Source: Actinophytocola xinjiangensis (GTDB lineage: Bacteria; Actinomycetota; Actinomycetes; Mycobacteriales; Pseudonocardiaceae). From it: 64,000 nt of DNA. Shown piece after piece: positions 8,017 through 16,675 of the stretch. Made by a program: the position numbers and the translations under genes. Every line of letters begins with the position of its first letter. Position 1 is the first letter of the stretch. Location of the stretch: positions 310,001 to 374,000 of the forward strand of contig NZ_MSIF01000003.1 in assembly GCF_001921215.1 (NCBI RefSeq). Reading direction: 5' to 3'. The notes under the pieces are model-generated. The model was not told the DNA's origin. It saw only the letters and a program-made list of their open reading frames with translations, and made no database searches.

Positions 8017-8520
8017 GTGGAGCCGTGGATCTCGCTCAGTACCGAGGTGGCCGCCGACCCCGACACCGTCTGGAAGTTGATCTCCGACCTGCCACGAATG
8101 GGCGAGTTCAGCCCGGAGAACGTGGGTGGTGAATGGGTCGCCCCCGCCACCGGACCCGCCGTCGGCGCACGGTTCCGGGGGAACAACCGCAACGGTGAAC
8201 GGATGTGGTGGACCCGCGTACGGATCGTCGCCTGTGAGCCGGGCCGGGAGTTCACCTTCGACGTGCGCACGCCGTTCGGGGTGCGGGTCTCGCGCTGGTC
8301 CTACGTGATCACCCCGACGCCGGGGGGCTGCCGGCTCACCGAGAACTGGTACCGGGTCGGCAACTGGTTCATCCGCCGGATCATGGGACCCCGGGTGACC
8401 GGGCGCCAGGACCGGCCCGGCTACAACGTCAGCTCGATCGAACACACCCTGGCCGCCGTCAAGGCCCGCGCCGAACACCTGCGCGCCGCCCGCACCGAGC
8501 CGACCACCTCCCTGCCATGA
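8017..8520 (+). CDS. SRPBCC (START-like) family protein
   Basis: 167 aa, cytoplasmic, of the polyketide cyclase/dehydrase or START-like fold that encloses a hydrophobic ligand. Visible features: the N-terminal strand and helix ISLSTEVAADPDTVWKLISD, GARFRGNNRNG in the middle, and SRWSYVITPTPGGCRLTENW before the long C-terminal helix. The GTG at 8017 starts the protein exactly where the family begins and lies 7 nt after a -10 box, so the mRNA is probably leaderless. The frame is open upstream to 7870, but that would run through the divergent promoter. The next gene is 21 nt away. Ligand unknown. Confidence 0.75.
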   Translation: MEPWISLSTEVAADPDTVWKLISDLPRMGEFSPENVGGEWVAPATGPAVGARFRGNNRNGERMWWTRVRIVACEPGREFTFDVRTPFGVRVSRWSYVITPTPGGCRLTENWYRVGNWFIRRIMGPRVTGRQDRPGYNVSSIEHTLAAVKARAEHLRAARTEPTTSLP

Positions 8521-8541
8521 GAACTGGGTAGCGTTGATCGG

Positions 8542-9672
8542 GTGGGTAGACGCGGGGCAGTCCTGGTCATCGTCGTGCTGCTGCTGTTCGGCGTGCCGTG
8601 GTGGCGGCTGGTCGCCAGCGGGCAGGACTGGCCGGCGGCCGTGTTCGTCACCGCGACGGCCGTGTTCGCCGCCGGCGCCCTGGCGCTGCCCTGGCTGATG
8701 GTGCTCGGCCACGCGCGTGGCGAGGACCGCGCCGCCCGGGTCGGCGACACCCTGCTCGGCGTGGTCTGGGTGCTGTTCTCCTGGTCGGTCATCGGGTCGC
8801 TGGTGGAGATCGCGCTGGGGCTGGCCGGACTCGACGACCCGGCGCGGTCGCGCGGCGTGGCCGCCGCGACGCTGGTGGTGGCGGCCGGACTGGTGGCCTG
8901 GGGCGCGGTCGAGGCGCTGCGGGTGCCCCGGGTCCGGCGGGTCGAGGTGGTGCTGCCGGGACTGGGCCCCGGGCTGGACGGCACCAGGGTCGTCCTGCTG
9001 GCCGACACGCACTTCGGGCCGATCGACCGGGTGCGGTGGTCGCGGCGCACCGCCGAGGCGGTCGACGCGCTGGAGCCGGACCTGGTCTGCCACGCGGGGG
9101 ACATCGCCGACGGCACGGCCGAACAGCGCCGCGACCAGGCCGCCCCGCTCGGCACGATCCGGGCGCGGCTGGCCAAGGTCTACGTCACCGGCAACCACGA
9201 GTACTTCGGCCAGGCACAGGGCTGGCTCGACCACATGGCCGGGCTGGGCTGGCAGTCGCTGCACAACCGGCACGTGGTGGTCGAGTCCGGCGGTGACCGG
9301 CTGGTCGTGGCCGGCATCGACGACGCCACCGCGCGCGGCTCCGGGCTCGCCGGACACGGCGCCGACCTCGACACCGCACTGGCCGGCGCCGACCCCGACC
9401 TGCCGGTGCTGCTGCTCGCCCACCAGCCCCGCCAGGTCGCCCAGACCAGGGACCGGGTCGACCTCCAGGTCTCCGGGCACACCCACGGCGGGCAGATCTG
9501 GCCGTTCCACTACCTGGTGCGCGTCGACCAGCCGACCGTCCACGGGCTGAGCCGCCACGGCGAGCGCACCCAGCTCTACACCACCCGGGGCGCCGGTTTC
9601 TGGGGCCCGCCGCTGCGGATCTTCGCGCCGAGCGAGATCAGCCTGCTCATCCTGCGCCGAACTCTGCGATGA
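8542..9672 (+). CDS. Membrane-anchored metallophosphoesterase
   Basis: 376 aa. Residues 1-130 hold four predicted membrane segments. The cytoplasmic or surface domain that follows is a calcineurin-like phosphoesterase (YkuE/YaeI type) with its dimetal motifs in order: LLADTHFGPID, CHAGDIADG, VTGNHEYF, LLAHQP and SGHTHGGQIWPF. The substrate cannot be told from sequence. The GTG start at 8542 follows a TAGCGT -10 (8529-8534) by 7 nt, again suggesting a leaderless message. The C-terminus TTRGAGFWGPPLRIFAPSEI is typical of the family. Confidence 0.88.
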   Translation: MGRRGAVLVIVVLLLFGVPWWRLVASGQDWPAAVFVTATAVFAAGALALPWLMVLGHARGEDRAARVGDTLLGVVWVLFSWSVIGSLVEIALGLAGLDDPARSRGVAAATLVVAAGLVAWGAVEALRVPRVRRVEVVLPGLGPGLDGTRVVLLADTHFGPIDRVRWSRRTAEAVDALEPDLVCHAGDIADGTAEQRRDQAAPLGTIRARLAKVYVTGNHEYFGQAQGWLDHMAGLGWQSLHNRHVVVESGGDRLVVAGIDDATARGSGLAGHGADLDTALAGADPDLPVLLLAHQPRQVAQTRDRVDLQVSGHTHGGQIWPFHYLVRVDQPTVHGLSRHGERTQLYTTRGAGFWGPPLRIFAPSEISLLILRRTLR

Positions 9673-9713
9673 TGCCGTGACCACTCCGGACGGTCGAGCC
9701 AGAGGAGACCACG

Positions 9714-10487
9714 ATGCCGCTGCTGCGTGACCTGCTGGACGCCATCGGTGACCGCCGGGTCGAGATCGTCGACCTGACCGCGCCGCTGTCGGCCGACACG
9801 CCGATCCTGGCCCTGCCCGAGCCGTTCGCCAACACGATTCCCTTCCGGCTGGAGGAGATCAGCCGCTACGACGAGGCCGGGCCGGCCTGGTACTGGAACA
9901 ACATCCACACCGGCGAGCACACCGGCACCCACGTCGACGCCCCGGTGCACTGGGTGTCCGGAAAGGACGGTGTGGACGTCTCCCGGCTGGCGTTGCCGCA
10001 GCTGATCGCCCCGGCCGTGGTCATCGACGTGTCCGACCGCGTCGCCGACGACCCGGACCACCTGGTCGGCATCGACGACGTCCGCGCCTGGGAGCGGGCC
10101 AACGGTCCGCTGCCCGTCGGCGGCTGGGTGCTGGTGCGCACCGGCTGGGACGAGCGCTCCGAGGACTCCGACCGGTTCCTCAACGCCGACGAGAACGGCC
10201 CGCACTCCCCCGGTCTGTCCGCCGAGTGCGCGCGCTGGCTCGCCCAGGAGACCCCGGTGATCGGCCTTGGCGTGGAGACCGTCGGCACCGACGCCGGGGC
10301 CGCGCACGGGTTCGACCCGCCGTTCCCGTGCCACAACTACTTCCTCGGCGCCGGCAAGCTCGGCCTCACCCAGCTGCGCAACCTCGCGACGCTGCCGCCG
10401 ACCGGCTCGGTGATCGTGGTCTCGCCGCTGCCGATCGTCGGCGGATCGGGCAGCCCGGCCAGGGTCTACGCGCTCGTCGAGCGGTGA
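9714..10487 (+). CDS. Cyclase-family metal-dependent hydrolase (kynurenine formamidase-like)
   Basis: 257 aa, cytoplasmic. The defining motif HTGTHVDAPVHW (about residues 71-82, the H-x-G-T-H-x-D metal-binding motif) is present, as is a C-terminal HGFDPPFPCHNYF segment. The family includes kynurenine formamidases and isatin or other amide/lactone hydrolases. AGGAG sits 6 nt before the ATG. The stop overlaps the GTG of the ThDP enzyme gene (10484-10487), so the two are translationally coupled and probably act in one pathway. No tryptophan-pathway genes are nearby, so kynurenine is not favoured as substrate. Confidence 0.82.
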   Translation: MPLLRDLLDAIGDRRVEIVDLTAPLSADTPILALPEPFANTIPFRLEEISRYDEAGPAWYWNNIHTGEHTGTHVDAPVHWVSGKDGVDVSRLALPQLIAPAVVIDVSDRVADDPDHLVGIDDVRAWERANGPLPVGGWVLVRTGWDERSEDSDRFLNADENGPHSPGLSAECARWLAQETPVIGLGVETVGTDAGAAHGFDPPFPCHNYFLGAGKLGLTQLRNLATLPPTGSVIVVSPLPIVGGSGSPARVYALVER

Positions 10488-12100
10488 ACGTCGCCGAACA
10501 GGTCGGCACCGCCCTGGCACGACTCGGCGTCGCCCACGCCTTCGGCGTGGTCGGCAGCGGCAACTTCGTGGTGACCAACGCGCTGCGCGCCGCCGGTGTG
10601 CCGTTCACCGCCGCCCGGCACGAGGGCGGCGCGGCGACGATGGCCGACGCGTACGCCAGGACCAGCGGGCGCCCGGCCGTGGTCACCACCCACCAGGGCT
10701 GCGGGCTGACCAACGCGCTCACCGGGATCGCCGAGGCCGCCAAGAGCCGCACCCCGCTGCTGGTGCTCACCGGCGACACCCCGGGCGCGGCGGTCACCTC
10801 GAACTTCCGGATCGACCAGGACGCCGCCGTCACGGCCGTCGGCGCGGTCGCCGAGCGGGTGCACACGCCGGCCAGCGCGATGGCCGACACCGTGCGCGCG
10901 TTCCGTCAGGCGACCCACGATCGTCGCACAGTGGTGCTGGGGCTTCCGCTGGACGTCCAGGCCGCCGACGCCGTCGGGTCGCTGCCCGACGTGCCGGAGC
11001 CGCCGCTGCCGGTGCGGCCGCACCCGGACGCCGTCGCCGCGCTCGCCGCGCTCGTCGAACGGGCGCGGCGGCCGGTGTTCGTCGCCGGGCGCGGTGCGCG
11101 GGCGGCCGGGCCGGAACTGGCGGAGCTGGCGGAGACGGCCGGGGCGCTGCTGGCGACCTCGGCGGTCGCCAACGGGCTGTTCGCCGGGAACCCGTTCGCG
11201 CTGGGCATCGCCGGCGGGTTCGCCACCCCGCTGGCGGCCGAGCTGATCGCCGGGGCGGACCTGGTCGTCGGCTGGGGCGCCGCGCTCAACCGGTGGACCA
11301 CCGGGCACGGCCGGCTGCTCGGCCCCGACGCCACGGTGGTCCAGGTCGACCTCGACCCGGCGGCGCTGGGCGTCCACCGGCCGGTCGACCTGGGGGTGCT
11401 CGGCGACGTCGCGCTGACCGCCAGGGACCTCGCGGCCCTGCTGGGTCCGCGCACGGGCTACCGCACCGGCGAGGTGCGCGAGCGGATCGCCGCGCGCGGG
11501 CGCTGGCGCGACGTCCCGTTCACCGACGCCTCCACCGGTGACCGGATCGACCCGAGGGCGCTCAACGTGCGGCTGGACGAACTGCTGCCGGCCGATCGGG
11601 TCGTCGCGGTCGACTCCGGCAACTTCATGGGCTACCCCAGCGCCTACCTCGGGGTGCCCGACCAGTTCGGTTTCTGCTTCACCCAGGCGTTCCAGTCCAT
11701 CGGCCTCGGGCTGGCGACGGCGATCGGCGCCGCGCTCGCCAGCCCAGGCCGGCTGCCGGTCGCCGCGCTCGGCGACGGCGGCGCGCTGATGAGCGTCGCC
11801 GAGCTGGACACCGTGGTACGGCTGGGGTTGCCGATGGTGATCGTGGTGCACAACGACGACGCCTACGGCGCCGAGGTGCACCACTTCACCGGCCAGGACC
11901 ACGGCGCGGTCCGCTTCCCGGACACCGACCTCGCCGCGATCGGCGCCGGTTTCGGTGCCGCGTCGCTGACCGTGCGCACGCTCGCCGACCTCGACGGCGT
12001 CACCGCGTGGCTCAACGGTCCGCGTGACCGTCCGCTGGTGGTCGACGCCAAGGTCACCGACGACGGCGGGGCGTGGTGGCTGGCCGACGCGTTCCGCTGA
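10484..12100 (+). CDS. Thiamine diphosphate-dependent enzyme (acetolactate synthase/decarboxylase-like)
   Basis: 538 aa with the full three-domain ThDP architecture. The N-terminal Pyr domain carries the catalytic Glu in ARHEGGAATMADAYARTSG; the central domain begins near RRPVFVAGRGARAAGPEL; the C-terminal PP domain carries the GDG-to-N motif (ALGDGGALMSVAEL to HNDDAYG). Enzymes of this family decarboxylate or ligate 2-oxoacids. The HNDDAYG ending differs from the NN of acetolactate synthase, so a 2-oxoacid decarboxylase role is as likely. The start is the GTG overlapping the upstream stop (GTGA); the longer open frame runs back over the cyclase gene. Confidence 0.85.
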   Translation: MNVAEQVGTALARLGVAHAFGVVGSGNFVVTNALRAAGVPFTAARHEGGAATMADAYARTSGRPAVVTTHQGCGLTNALTGIAEAAKSRTPLLVLTGDTPGAAVTSNFRIDQDAAVTAVGAVAERVHTPASAMADTVRAFRQATHDRRTVVLGLPLDVQAADAVGSLPDVPEPPLPVRPHPDAVAALAALVERARRPVFVAGRGARAAGPELAELAETAGALLATSAVANGLFAGNPFALGIAGGFATPLAAELIAGADLVVGWGAALNRWTTGHGRLLGPDATVVQVDLDPAALGVHRPVDLGVLGDVALTARDLAALLGPRTGYRTGEVRERIAARGRWRDVPFTDASTGDRIDPRALNVRLDELLPADRVVAVDSGNFMGYPSAYLGVPDQFGFCFTQAFQSIGLGLATAIGAALASPGRLPVAALGDGGALMSVAELDTVVRLGLPMVIVVHNDDAYGAEVHHFTGQDHGAVRFPDTDLAAIGAGFGAASLTVRTLADLDGVTAWLNGPRDRPLVVDAKVTDDGGAWWLADAFR

Positions 12101-12148
12101 CGGGACGGTCCCTGGCGCGGCCCGCCGGCTCTGCCGCACCATCGGAGG

Positions 12149-12910
12149 ATGACCCCCGACCAGGTGCGACGCACCGCGACCGGGCCGACCGCCGGGCTCG
12201 CGGCCGGCTACACGCAGGCCAACCTGATCGCCGTGCCCGCCGACCTGGCCTACGAGATGCTGCTGTTCGCCCAGCGCAACCCGAAGCCGTGCCCGGTGCT
12301 GGACGTGACCGACACCGGCAGCCCGCACACCGTGCTGGCACCCGGCGCCGACCTGCGCACCGCCCTGCCGCGCTACCGCGTCTGGCGCGACGGGGATCTC
12401 GTCGCCGAGCCGACCGACGTCACCGGGTACTGGCGCGCGGACCTGGTGGCGCTGCTGATCGGGTGCAGCTTCACCTTCGAGACCGCGCTGGCCGCCGCCG
12501 GGATCCCGCTGCGCCACCGTGACCAGGGCGTCAACGTGCCGATGTTCGTCACCGACCGCGAGTGCCGCCCGGCCGGGAGGCTGCACGGCCCGCTGGTGGT
12601 GTCGCTGCGGATGATCCCGGCCGGGCTGGTCGACCTCGCGGTGGCGATCAGCGCCAGGATGCCGGCCGTGCACGGCGCCCCGGTGCACGTCGGCGACCCC
12701 ACCGCGCTGGGCATCGCCGACCTGGCGGCCCCGGACTTCGGCGACCCGGTGCGGGCCCACGACGGTGACGTGCCGGTGTTCTGGGCGTGCGGGGTGACGC
12801 CGCAGGCGGTGCTGACGGCCTCCCGGCCGCCGTTCGCGATCACCCACGCACCGGGGCACATGTTGGTCACCGACGTGCGGGACACCGAGTACCTCACCGT
12901 CCCGCTCTAG
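12149..12910 (+). CDS. DUF1445 family protein (putative hydro-lyase / D-glutamate cyclase-like)
   Basis: 253 aa, cytoplasmic. Recognisable by [20 protein letters not shown] near the N-terminus, [20 protein letters not shown] in the middle and the closing [13 protein letters not shown]. Members are annotated as putative hydro-lyases, and a mitochondrial relative is a D-glutamate cyclase; the bacterial reaction is generally unknown. GGAGG directly abuts the ATG, which is too close to act as a normal Shine-Dalgarno sequence, so initiation may be leaderless or coupled; a GTG at 12164 is an alternative. It lies between the ThDP enzyme and the creatininase gene on the same strand. Confidence 0.78.
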   Translation: MTPDQVRRTATGPTAGLAAGYTQANLIAVPADLAYEMLLFAQRNPKPCPVLDVTDTGSPHTVLAPGADLRTALPRYRVWRDGDLVAEPTDVTGYWRADLVALLIGCSFTFETALAAAGIPLRHRDQGVNVPMFVTDRECRPAGRLHGPLVVSLRMIPAGLVDLAVAISARMPAVHGAPVHVGDPTALGIADLAAPDFGDPVRAHDGDVPVFWACGVTPQAVLTASRPPFAITHAPGHMLVTDVRDTEYLTVPL

Positions 12911-12920
12911 GGTGCGGGAC

Positions 12921-13643
12921 ATGACCAACCACCTCCTCCCCACGGCCACCGCCACCGAGGAACGGGACCGGGGCGCCGGCATCGCGCTGCTTCCGGTCGG
13001 CAGCTTCGAGCAGCACGGCACGTTCCTGCCGCTGGCCACCGACACCGTCATCGCGGTCACCGTGGCCAGGGCGATCGGCGAGGCCGTCGACGTGTTCGAG
13101 CTGCCGCCGGTGACCGTGTCCTGCTCGCACGAGCACGCCGCCTGGCACGGCACCGTCAGCATCTCGGCGGCGACGCTGTACGCGGTGGTCACCGACATCG
13201 CCGCGTCGCTGCGGGCCAGCGGGGTGTCGAAGCTGGTGCTGGTCAGCGGACACGGCGGCAACTACGTACTGGGCAACGTCGTGCAGGAGGCCGGTGCCGC
13301 CGGGCACGCGATGGCCCTGTTCCCCACCGAGGACGACTGGGCGCGGGCCCGCCGCGACGCCGGGGTCGAGCTGAGCGCGGTCCACGACATGCACGCCGGC
13401 GAGCTGGAGACCTCGATCATGCTGCACGCGCACCCCGAGCTGGTGCGCGCCGACCACGCCGAGCACGACCACCTCGCCGACGACCGGGGCCGGTTCCTCA
13501 CCCTCGGACTGCGCGCCTACACCGAGTCCGGGGTGATCGGGCGGCCCTCGCTCGCCTCCGCCGGAAAGGGCCGCGACGCCGTGCGCAGCCTGGTCGACTC
13601 GTTCGCCGGGGTGGTCGACGCGTTGGACAGGTGCGGCAGGTAG
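12921..13643 (+). CDS. Creatininase-family amidohydrolase
   Basis: 240 aa. Creatininase-fold signatures: LLPVGSFEQHGTFLPLATD (metal ligands in EQHG and D), HEHAAWHGTVSIS, VLVSGHGGNYVLGN and DMHAGELETSIML, all with intact metal-binding residues. The family includes creatininase, mycofactocin peptidase MftE and the archaeal ArfB that hydrolyses FAPy (established). The ATG at 12921 is 7 nt after TAGGGT (12908-12913), a good -10 that overlaps the upstream stop; GTG 12912 is an alternative. Its last 127 bp overlap the convergent ribA-like gene, whose enzyme is predicted to make FAPy. A role opening the formamide of FAPy or a derivative is therefore attractive (inference). Confidence 0.82.
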   Translation: MTNHLLPTATATEERDRGAGIALLPVGSFEQHGTFLPLATDTVIAVTVARAIGEAVDVFELPPVTVSCSHEHAAWHGTVSISAATLYAVVTDIAASLRASGVSKLVLVSGHGGNYVLGNVVQEAGAAGHAMALFPTEDDWARARRDAGVELSAVHDMHAGELETSIMLHAHPELVRADHAEHDHLADDRGRFLTLGLRAYTESGVIGRPSLASAGKGRDAVRSLVDSFAGVVDALDRCGR

Positions 13644-14245
13644 TGGCCGAGGCGTTCGCGCTTGGTGGCCAGGTAGCTCAGGTTCTCCTCCCCCGGCTCG
13701 ATCAGCAGGGGAACCCGTTCACTGATCCGGATCCCCTTCGCGCGTAACGCCGCCACCTTCTGCGGGTTGTTCGACAGCAGCCGGATGGAGGCCACGCCGA
13801 GCTCGTCGAGGATGTCGGCGGCGACGTCGAAGCTGCGCGCGTCGACCGGCAGGCCGAGCGCGACGTTCGCCTCGACGGTGTCCATGCCCTCCTCCTGCAG
13901 GCGCATCGCCCGCAGCTTGGCGACCAGCCCGATGCCCCGGCCCTCGTGACCGGTCAGGTAGATCACCACGCCCGCGCCGGCCGCGACGATCTCCCGCAGC
14001 GACGCGTCGAGCTGCTCACCGCACTCACAGCGGGTGGAGCCGAAGACGTCCCCGGTCAGGCATTCGGAGTGCACCCTGGTCAGCGGGCTGAACCCGGTGA
14101 GGTCACCGTGGACGGCCGCCAGGTGCTCGTGCCCGTGCCGGTCCAGGTATCCGACCGCGCGGAACTCCCCGTACCGGGTGGGCAGGCGGGTCTCGCCGAC
14201 CCGAACGATGGTGCCGTGCCGCTCGATGTCGGCCAGATCAGTCAT
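13517..14245 (-). CDS. ribA: GTP cyclohydrolase II homologue with Met at the Tyr switch (predicted FAPy-forming)
   Basis: 242 aa. All core GCH II elements are present: RVHSECLTGDVFGSTRCECG with zinc ligands Cys62, Cys73 and Cys75, HEGRGIGL (100-107), DTVEANVALGL and RLLSNNPQKV. The residue aligned with catalytic Tyr105 of E. coli RibA is Met114 (KLRAMRLQEEG; ATG codon at 13904-13906). A Met here was reported as the switch that makes a Streptomyces coelicolor paralogue release the formylated intermediate FAPy. The C-terminal ~37 residues after LPHL are low-complexity and overlap the creatininase gene by 127 bp. The ATG overlaps the upstream stop (ATGA). As the last gene of a five-gene operon without other riboflavin genes, it is probably not the housekeeping RibA. 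Confidence 0.9.
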   Translation of the reverse strand: MTDLADIERHGTIVRVGETRLPTRYGEFRAVGYLDRHGHEHLAAVHGDLTGFSPLTRVHSECLTGDVFGSTRCECGEQLDASLREIVAAGAGVVIYLTGHEGRGIGLVAKLRAMRLQEEGMDTVEANVALGLPVDARSFDVAADILDELGVASIRLLSNNPQKVAALRAKGIRISERVPLLIEPGEENLSYLATKRERLGHYLPHLSNASTTPANESTRLRTASRPFPAEASEGRPITPDSV

Positions 14246-15204
14246 GCAAGCCTCTCCCGTCGAACCAACAGCATCAGCGCACCGGGCAGGCTCGCGACCA
14301 GACCGAGAAGTCCGTAGGCGACGGCGGCGGTGAGGCCCTGTGCGGCTCCGAGCCCGGCGGCGGCGAACATCAGCGCGGTCACCCCCTCCCTCGGCCCCCA
14401 GCCGCCGACGTTGACCGGCAGTCCCATGGCGAGCAACGCGACCACGACGATCGGCAGCAGCTGGCCGGCCGGCTGGTCGGCCCCCGCCGCGTGCATCGCG
14501 ATCAGGAACAGCGTCACATGCCCGGCAAGCGCCAACGCCGACAACAGCGCGACCCCGGGCCACGCGTCGCGAGCCAGCAAGCCGGTGCGCACGTCCTCAA
14601 AAGTACGCCGCCAACGCGATCGTGCCCCGATCAATTTGCGCGCCATCATGTACACGAGTACCAGGACCGCAACTCCGGCGAGCACCGCGAAGCCCACCTC
14701 GCGGGCCGGTCCGGCGACCAGCACCACCACCCCGGCGGCGATCACCACGGCCTGGCCGGCCATCCGTTCGAGCACCACCGCGCGTACCCCGGCGCCCAGA
14801 TCGCCCTCCTCGCGGCCGTGGCGCACCGCGCGCTGCACGTCGCCGAGCACCCCGGCCGGCAGGACCGCGTTCAGGAACAGCGCCCGGTAGTAGTCACCGA
14901 CCGCGCGCCCCAGCGGCAGCCGCAGCCCGAGACGGCGGGCGACCAGACACCAGCGGCCGGCGCACAGCACGGTCGTCGCCAGCCCGATGCCCAGCGCGGC
15001 CGCCACCTCGGTCACCGAGATGACCCGCAGCCCCTCGACGAACCCGGCCGCGCCCAGCTTCCACACCAGCGCGCCCACGATGCCCGCGCCGACGAGCAGC
15101 TTCACCCACGCCCACAGCCGGGCGTTTCCCCGCCGTGGCGCGGGTTCCGGTGCGGGGGGCGGGACCGGCGGGGCGGCGACCGGCCGTTCGAGCATGGCGG
15201 TCAT
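14242..15204 (-). CDS. Flippase-like integral membrane protein (LPG synthase TM / UPF0104 family)
   Basis: 320 aa. After a Pro/Ala-rich N-terminus of about 35 residues come roughly eight hydrophobic helices, with the family landmarks GRWCLVARRLGL, YYRALFLNAVLPAGVLGDV and GLPVNVGGWGPREGV. This is the membrane half of lysylphosphatidylglycerol synthase; free-standing members are thought to translocate lipids or glycosylated compounds. There is no aminoacyl-transferase domain. Both ends overlap neighbours by ATGA (15201-15204 and 14242-14245). Placed between a glycosyltransferase and a GTP cyclohydrolase, it may export the product of this operon (inference). Confidence 0.85.
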   Translation of the reverse strand: MTAMLERPVAAPPVPPPAPEPAPRRGNARLWAWVKLLVGAGIVGALVWKLGAAGFVEGLRVISVTEVAAALGIGLATTVLCAGRWCLVARRLGLRLPLGRAVGDYYRALFLNAVLPAGVLGDVQRAVRHGREEGDLGAGVRAVVLERMAGQAVVIAAGVVVLVAGPAREVGFAVLAGVAVLVLVYMMARKLIGARSRWRRTFEDVRTGLLARDAWPGVALLSALALAGHVTLFLIAMHAAGADQPAGQLLPIVVVALLAMGLPVNVGGWGPREGVTALMFAAAGLGAAQGLTAAVAYGLLGLVASLPGALMLLVRRERLA

Positions 15205-16259
15205 CGGGGCCCACCCAGGTCGTCGAGCAGGACCGCGAGCCGGTCGCCGGCGCCCGCCCAGTCGGTGAGCTCCCGCTTGCGCGCGGCGTCGCGCAGCCGT
15301 TCCCGCAGGCGGGGTTCGGTCAGCCAGCGGCGCAGGGCGGCGGTCAGCGCCGGCACGTCGTCCGGCGGCACCAGCAGGCCCGGCACGGCACCGGCGGCGG
15401 TGCGCCCGACAGTCTCCGGCAACGCGTCCACGTCCGAGGCCAGCACCGGCATCCCCCTGGCCAGCGCCTCGGTCACGACCATGCCGAAGGTCTCCTGCCG
15501 CGAGGGCAGCACCAGCAGGTCCGACTCCGCGAACAGCGCCGCCAGCTCCGTGCCGGGCAGGGGCGCCAGCGGACCGGGCAGCGTGACCCGCCCGGCGAGA
15601 CCGTGGCGGCGGGCGAGGTCACGCACCCAGCCGACGAACTCCGGGTCGCGGTCCACCGAACCGACACAGGTACAGGTCCACGGCAGGTCGGCGAGCCCGG
15701 CCAGCGCCTCCACCAGCACGTCCTGGCCCTTGCGCGGCACGATCGCCGCCACGCACAGCAGCCGCGTGCCGTCACCGCCGTCGCCCGGCGGCGCCGGGTC
15801 GGTGCCCGGCTCGACGACGTGCACCCGCTCGGGGTCCAGCCGGTGCAGGCCGGTCAGCCGCCGCCACGCCCACCGGCTGGTGGCGACCACGGCGAACGCC
15901 GCGCGCAGCGTCTCGCGCTCCAGCGCGTCCAGCTCGGCGGCCCGCTCACCCGGCAGGGCGGTGTCGTCACCGAGGGGCATGTGCACCAGCACCACCAGCC
16001 GCAGCCGCCGCGCGTGCGGCACCACCACCGCCGGCACCCCGCACGCCACCAGCCCGTCGACCAGGGTCACCGTGCCGTCGGGGACCTCGGCCAGCGCCCG
16101 GTCGAGCGCCACCCGCGAGGCGGTGTCCGGCACCGGCCAGCGCCCGGCGACCGGCACCGGCGTCAGACCGGCGACCGCGCTCACCCGCCGGTCGTAGACG
16201 TTGCCGCCGCTGGCCAGCGCGACGTCGTCGACGTCGGACGGGACGACGAACGGGATCAC
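15201..16259 (-). CDS. GT4-type glycosyltransferase
   Basis: 352 aa with two Rossmann-like domains (GT-B fold). The C-terminal domain has [20 protein letters not shown], the phosphate-binding region, and the retaining GT4 E-x7-E motif in [14 protein letters not shown]. The N-terminus [22 protein letters not shown] contains the donor-domain glycine loop. The GTG at 16259 overlaps the stop of the PTPS-like gene (GTGA); an ATG at 16283 is open but would overlap more. The acceptor is unknown. Its neighbours suggest a pterin- or pyrimidine-like acceptor, similar in idea to bacterial pteridine glycosyltransferases, but this is inference. Confidence 0.87.
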   Translation of the reverse strand: MIPFVVPSDVDDVALASGGNVYDRRVSAVAGLTPVPVAGRWPVPDTASRVALDRALAEVPDGTVTLVDGLVACGVPAVVVPHARRLRLVVLVHMPLGDDTALPGERAAELDALERETLRAAFAVVATSRWAWRRLTGLHRLDPERVHVVEPGTDPAPPGDGGDGTRLLCVAAIVPRKGQDVLVEALAGLADLPWTCTCVGSVDRDPEFVGWVRDLARRHGLAGRVTLPGPLAPLPGTELAALFAESDLLVLPSRQETFGMVVTEALARGMPVLASDVDALPETVGRTAAGAVPGLLVPPDDVPALTAALRRWLTEPRLRERLRDAARKRELTDWAGAGDRLAVLLDDLGGPR

Positions 16260-16654
16260 AGCGCCCGCCGGTAGCTCGCCCACGCCACGTGGGACTCGCC
16301 CAGGGTCACGCTGATCTCGGACAGGCCGCGCGCGCCCTCGCCGAGCCCCCCGTCGTGGACCCGCTCGACGAGCTGGTCGGCGACGTACTTCGCCAGGAAC
16401 TCGGTCGAGGTGTTCACCCCGGCGAACTGCGGCAGCTCGTCGAGGTTGCGGTAGTTCAGTTCGCCGAGCACCTCGCCCAGGCGGGTACTCGCCAGGCCGA
16501 TGTCGACGACCAGGCCGTCGGCGTCGAGGTCCGCACGGTGGAAGGTGGCGTCCACGACGAACGTGGCGCCGTGCAACCGCTGCGCGGGCCCGAACACCTC
16601 GCCGTGGAAGCTGTGCGCGACCATCATGTGGTCCCGGACGGTGAGGCTGTACAC
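16256..16654 (-). CDS. 6-pyruvoyl-tetrahydropterin synthase (PTPS/QueD)-like protein, atypical active site
   Basis: 132 aa, single T-fold domain. Family features: the first zinc-type His in [19 protein letters not shown], the [15 protein letters not shown] helix and the substrate-anchoring Glu in LGESHVAW. Compared with QueD and PTPS it is unusual: the segment [12 protein letters not shown] has no catalytic Cys before the His, and the HGH zinc motif has become HGA, so one ligand is missing unless His17 replaces it. A different reaction or a binding role is likely. The start is GTG 16654 with AGGAGG upstream. The gene follows the MDR gene by 21 nt and overlaps the glycosyltransferase gene. Confidence 0.82.
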   Translation of the reverse strand: MYSLTVRDHMMVAHSFHGEVFGPAQRLHGATFVVDATFHRADLDADGLVVDIGLASTRLGEVLGELNYRNLDELPQFAGVNTSTEFLAKYVADQLVERVHDGGLGEGARGLSEISVTLGESHVAWASYRRAL

Positions 16655-16675
16655 CCGCGCCTCCTGCTGTGTCGA

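Noticed and set aside
13517-14245. Calling the cyclohydrolase the housekeeping riboflavin RibA
   Set aside because: No ribD, ribE, ribH or RibB domain is nearby, it sits in an operon with PTPS-like and glycosyltransferase genes, and it has Met at the Tyr switch. The family name is kept but the riboflavin role is not assumed.
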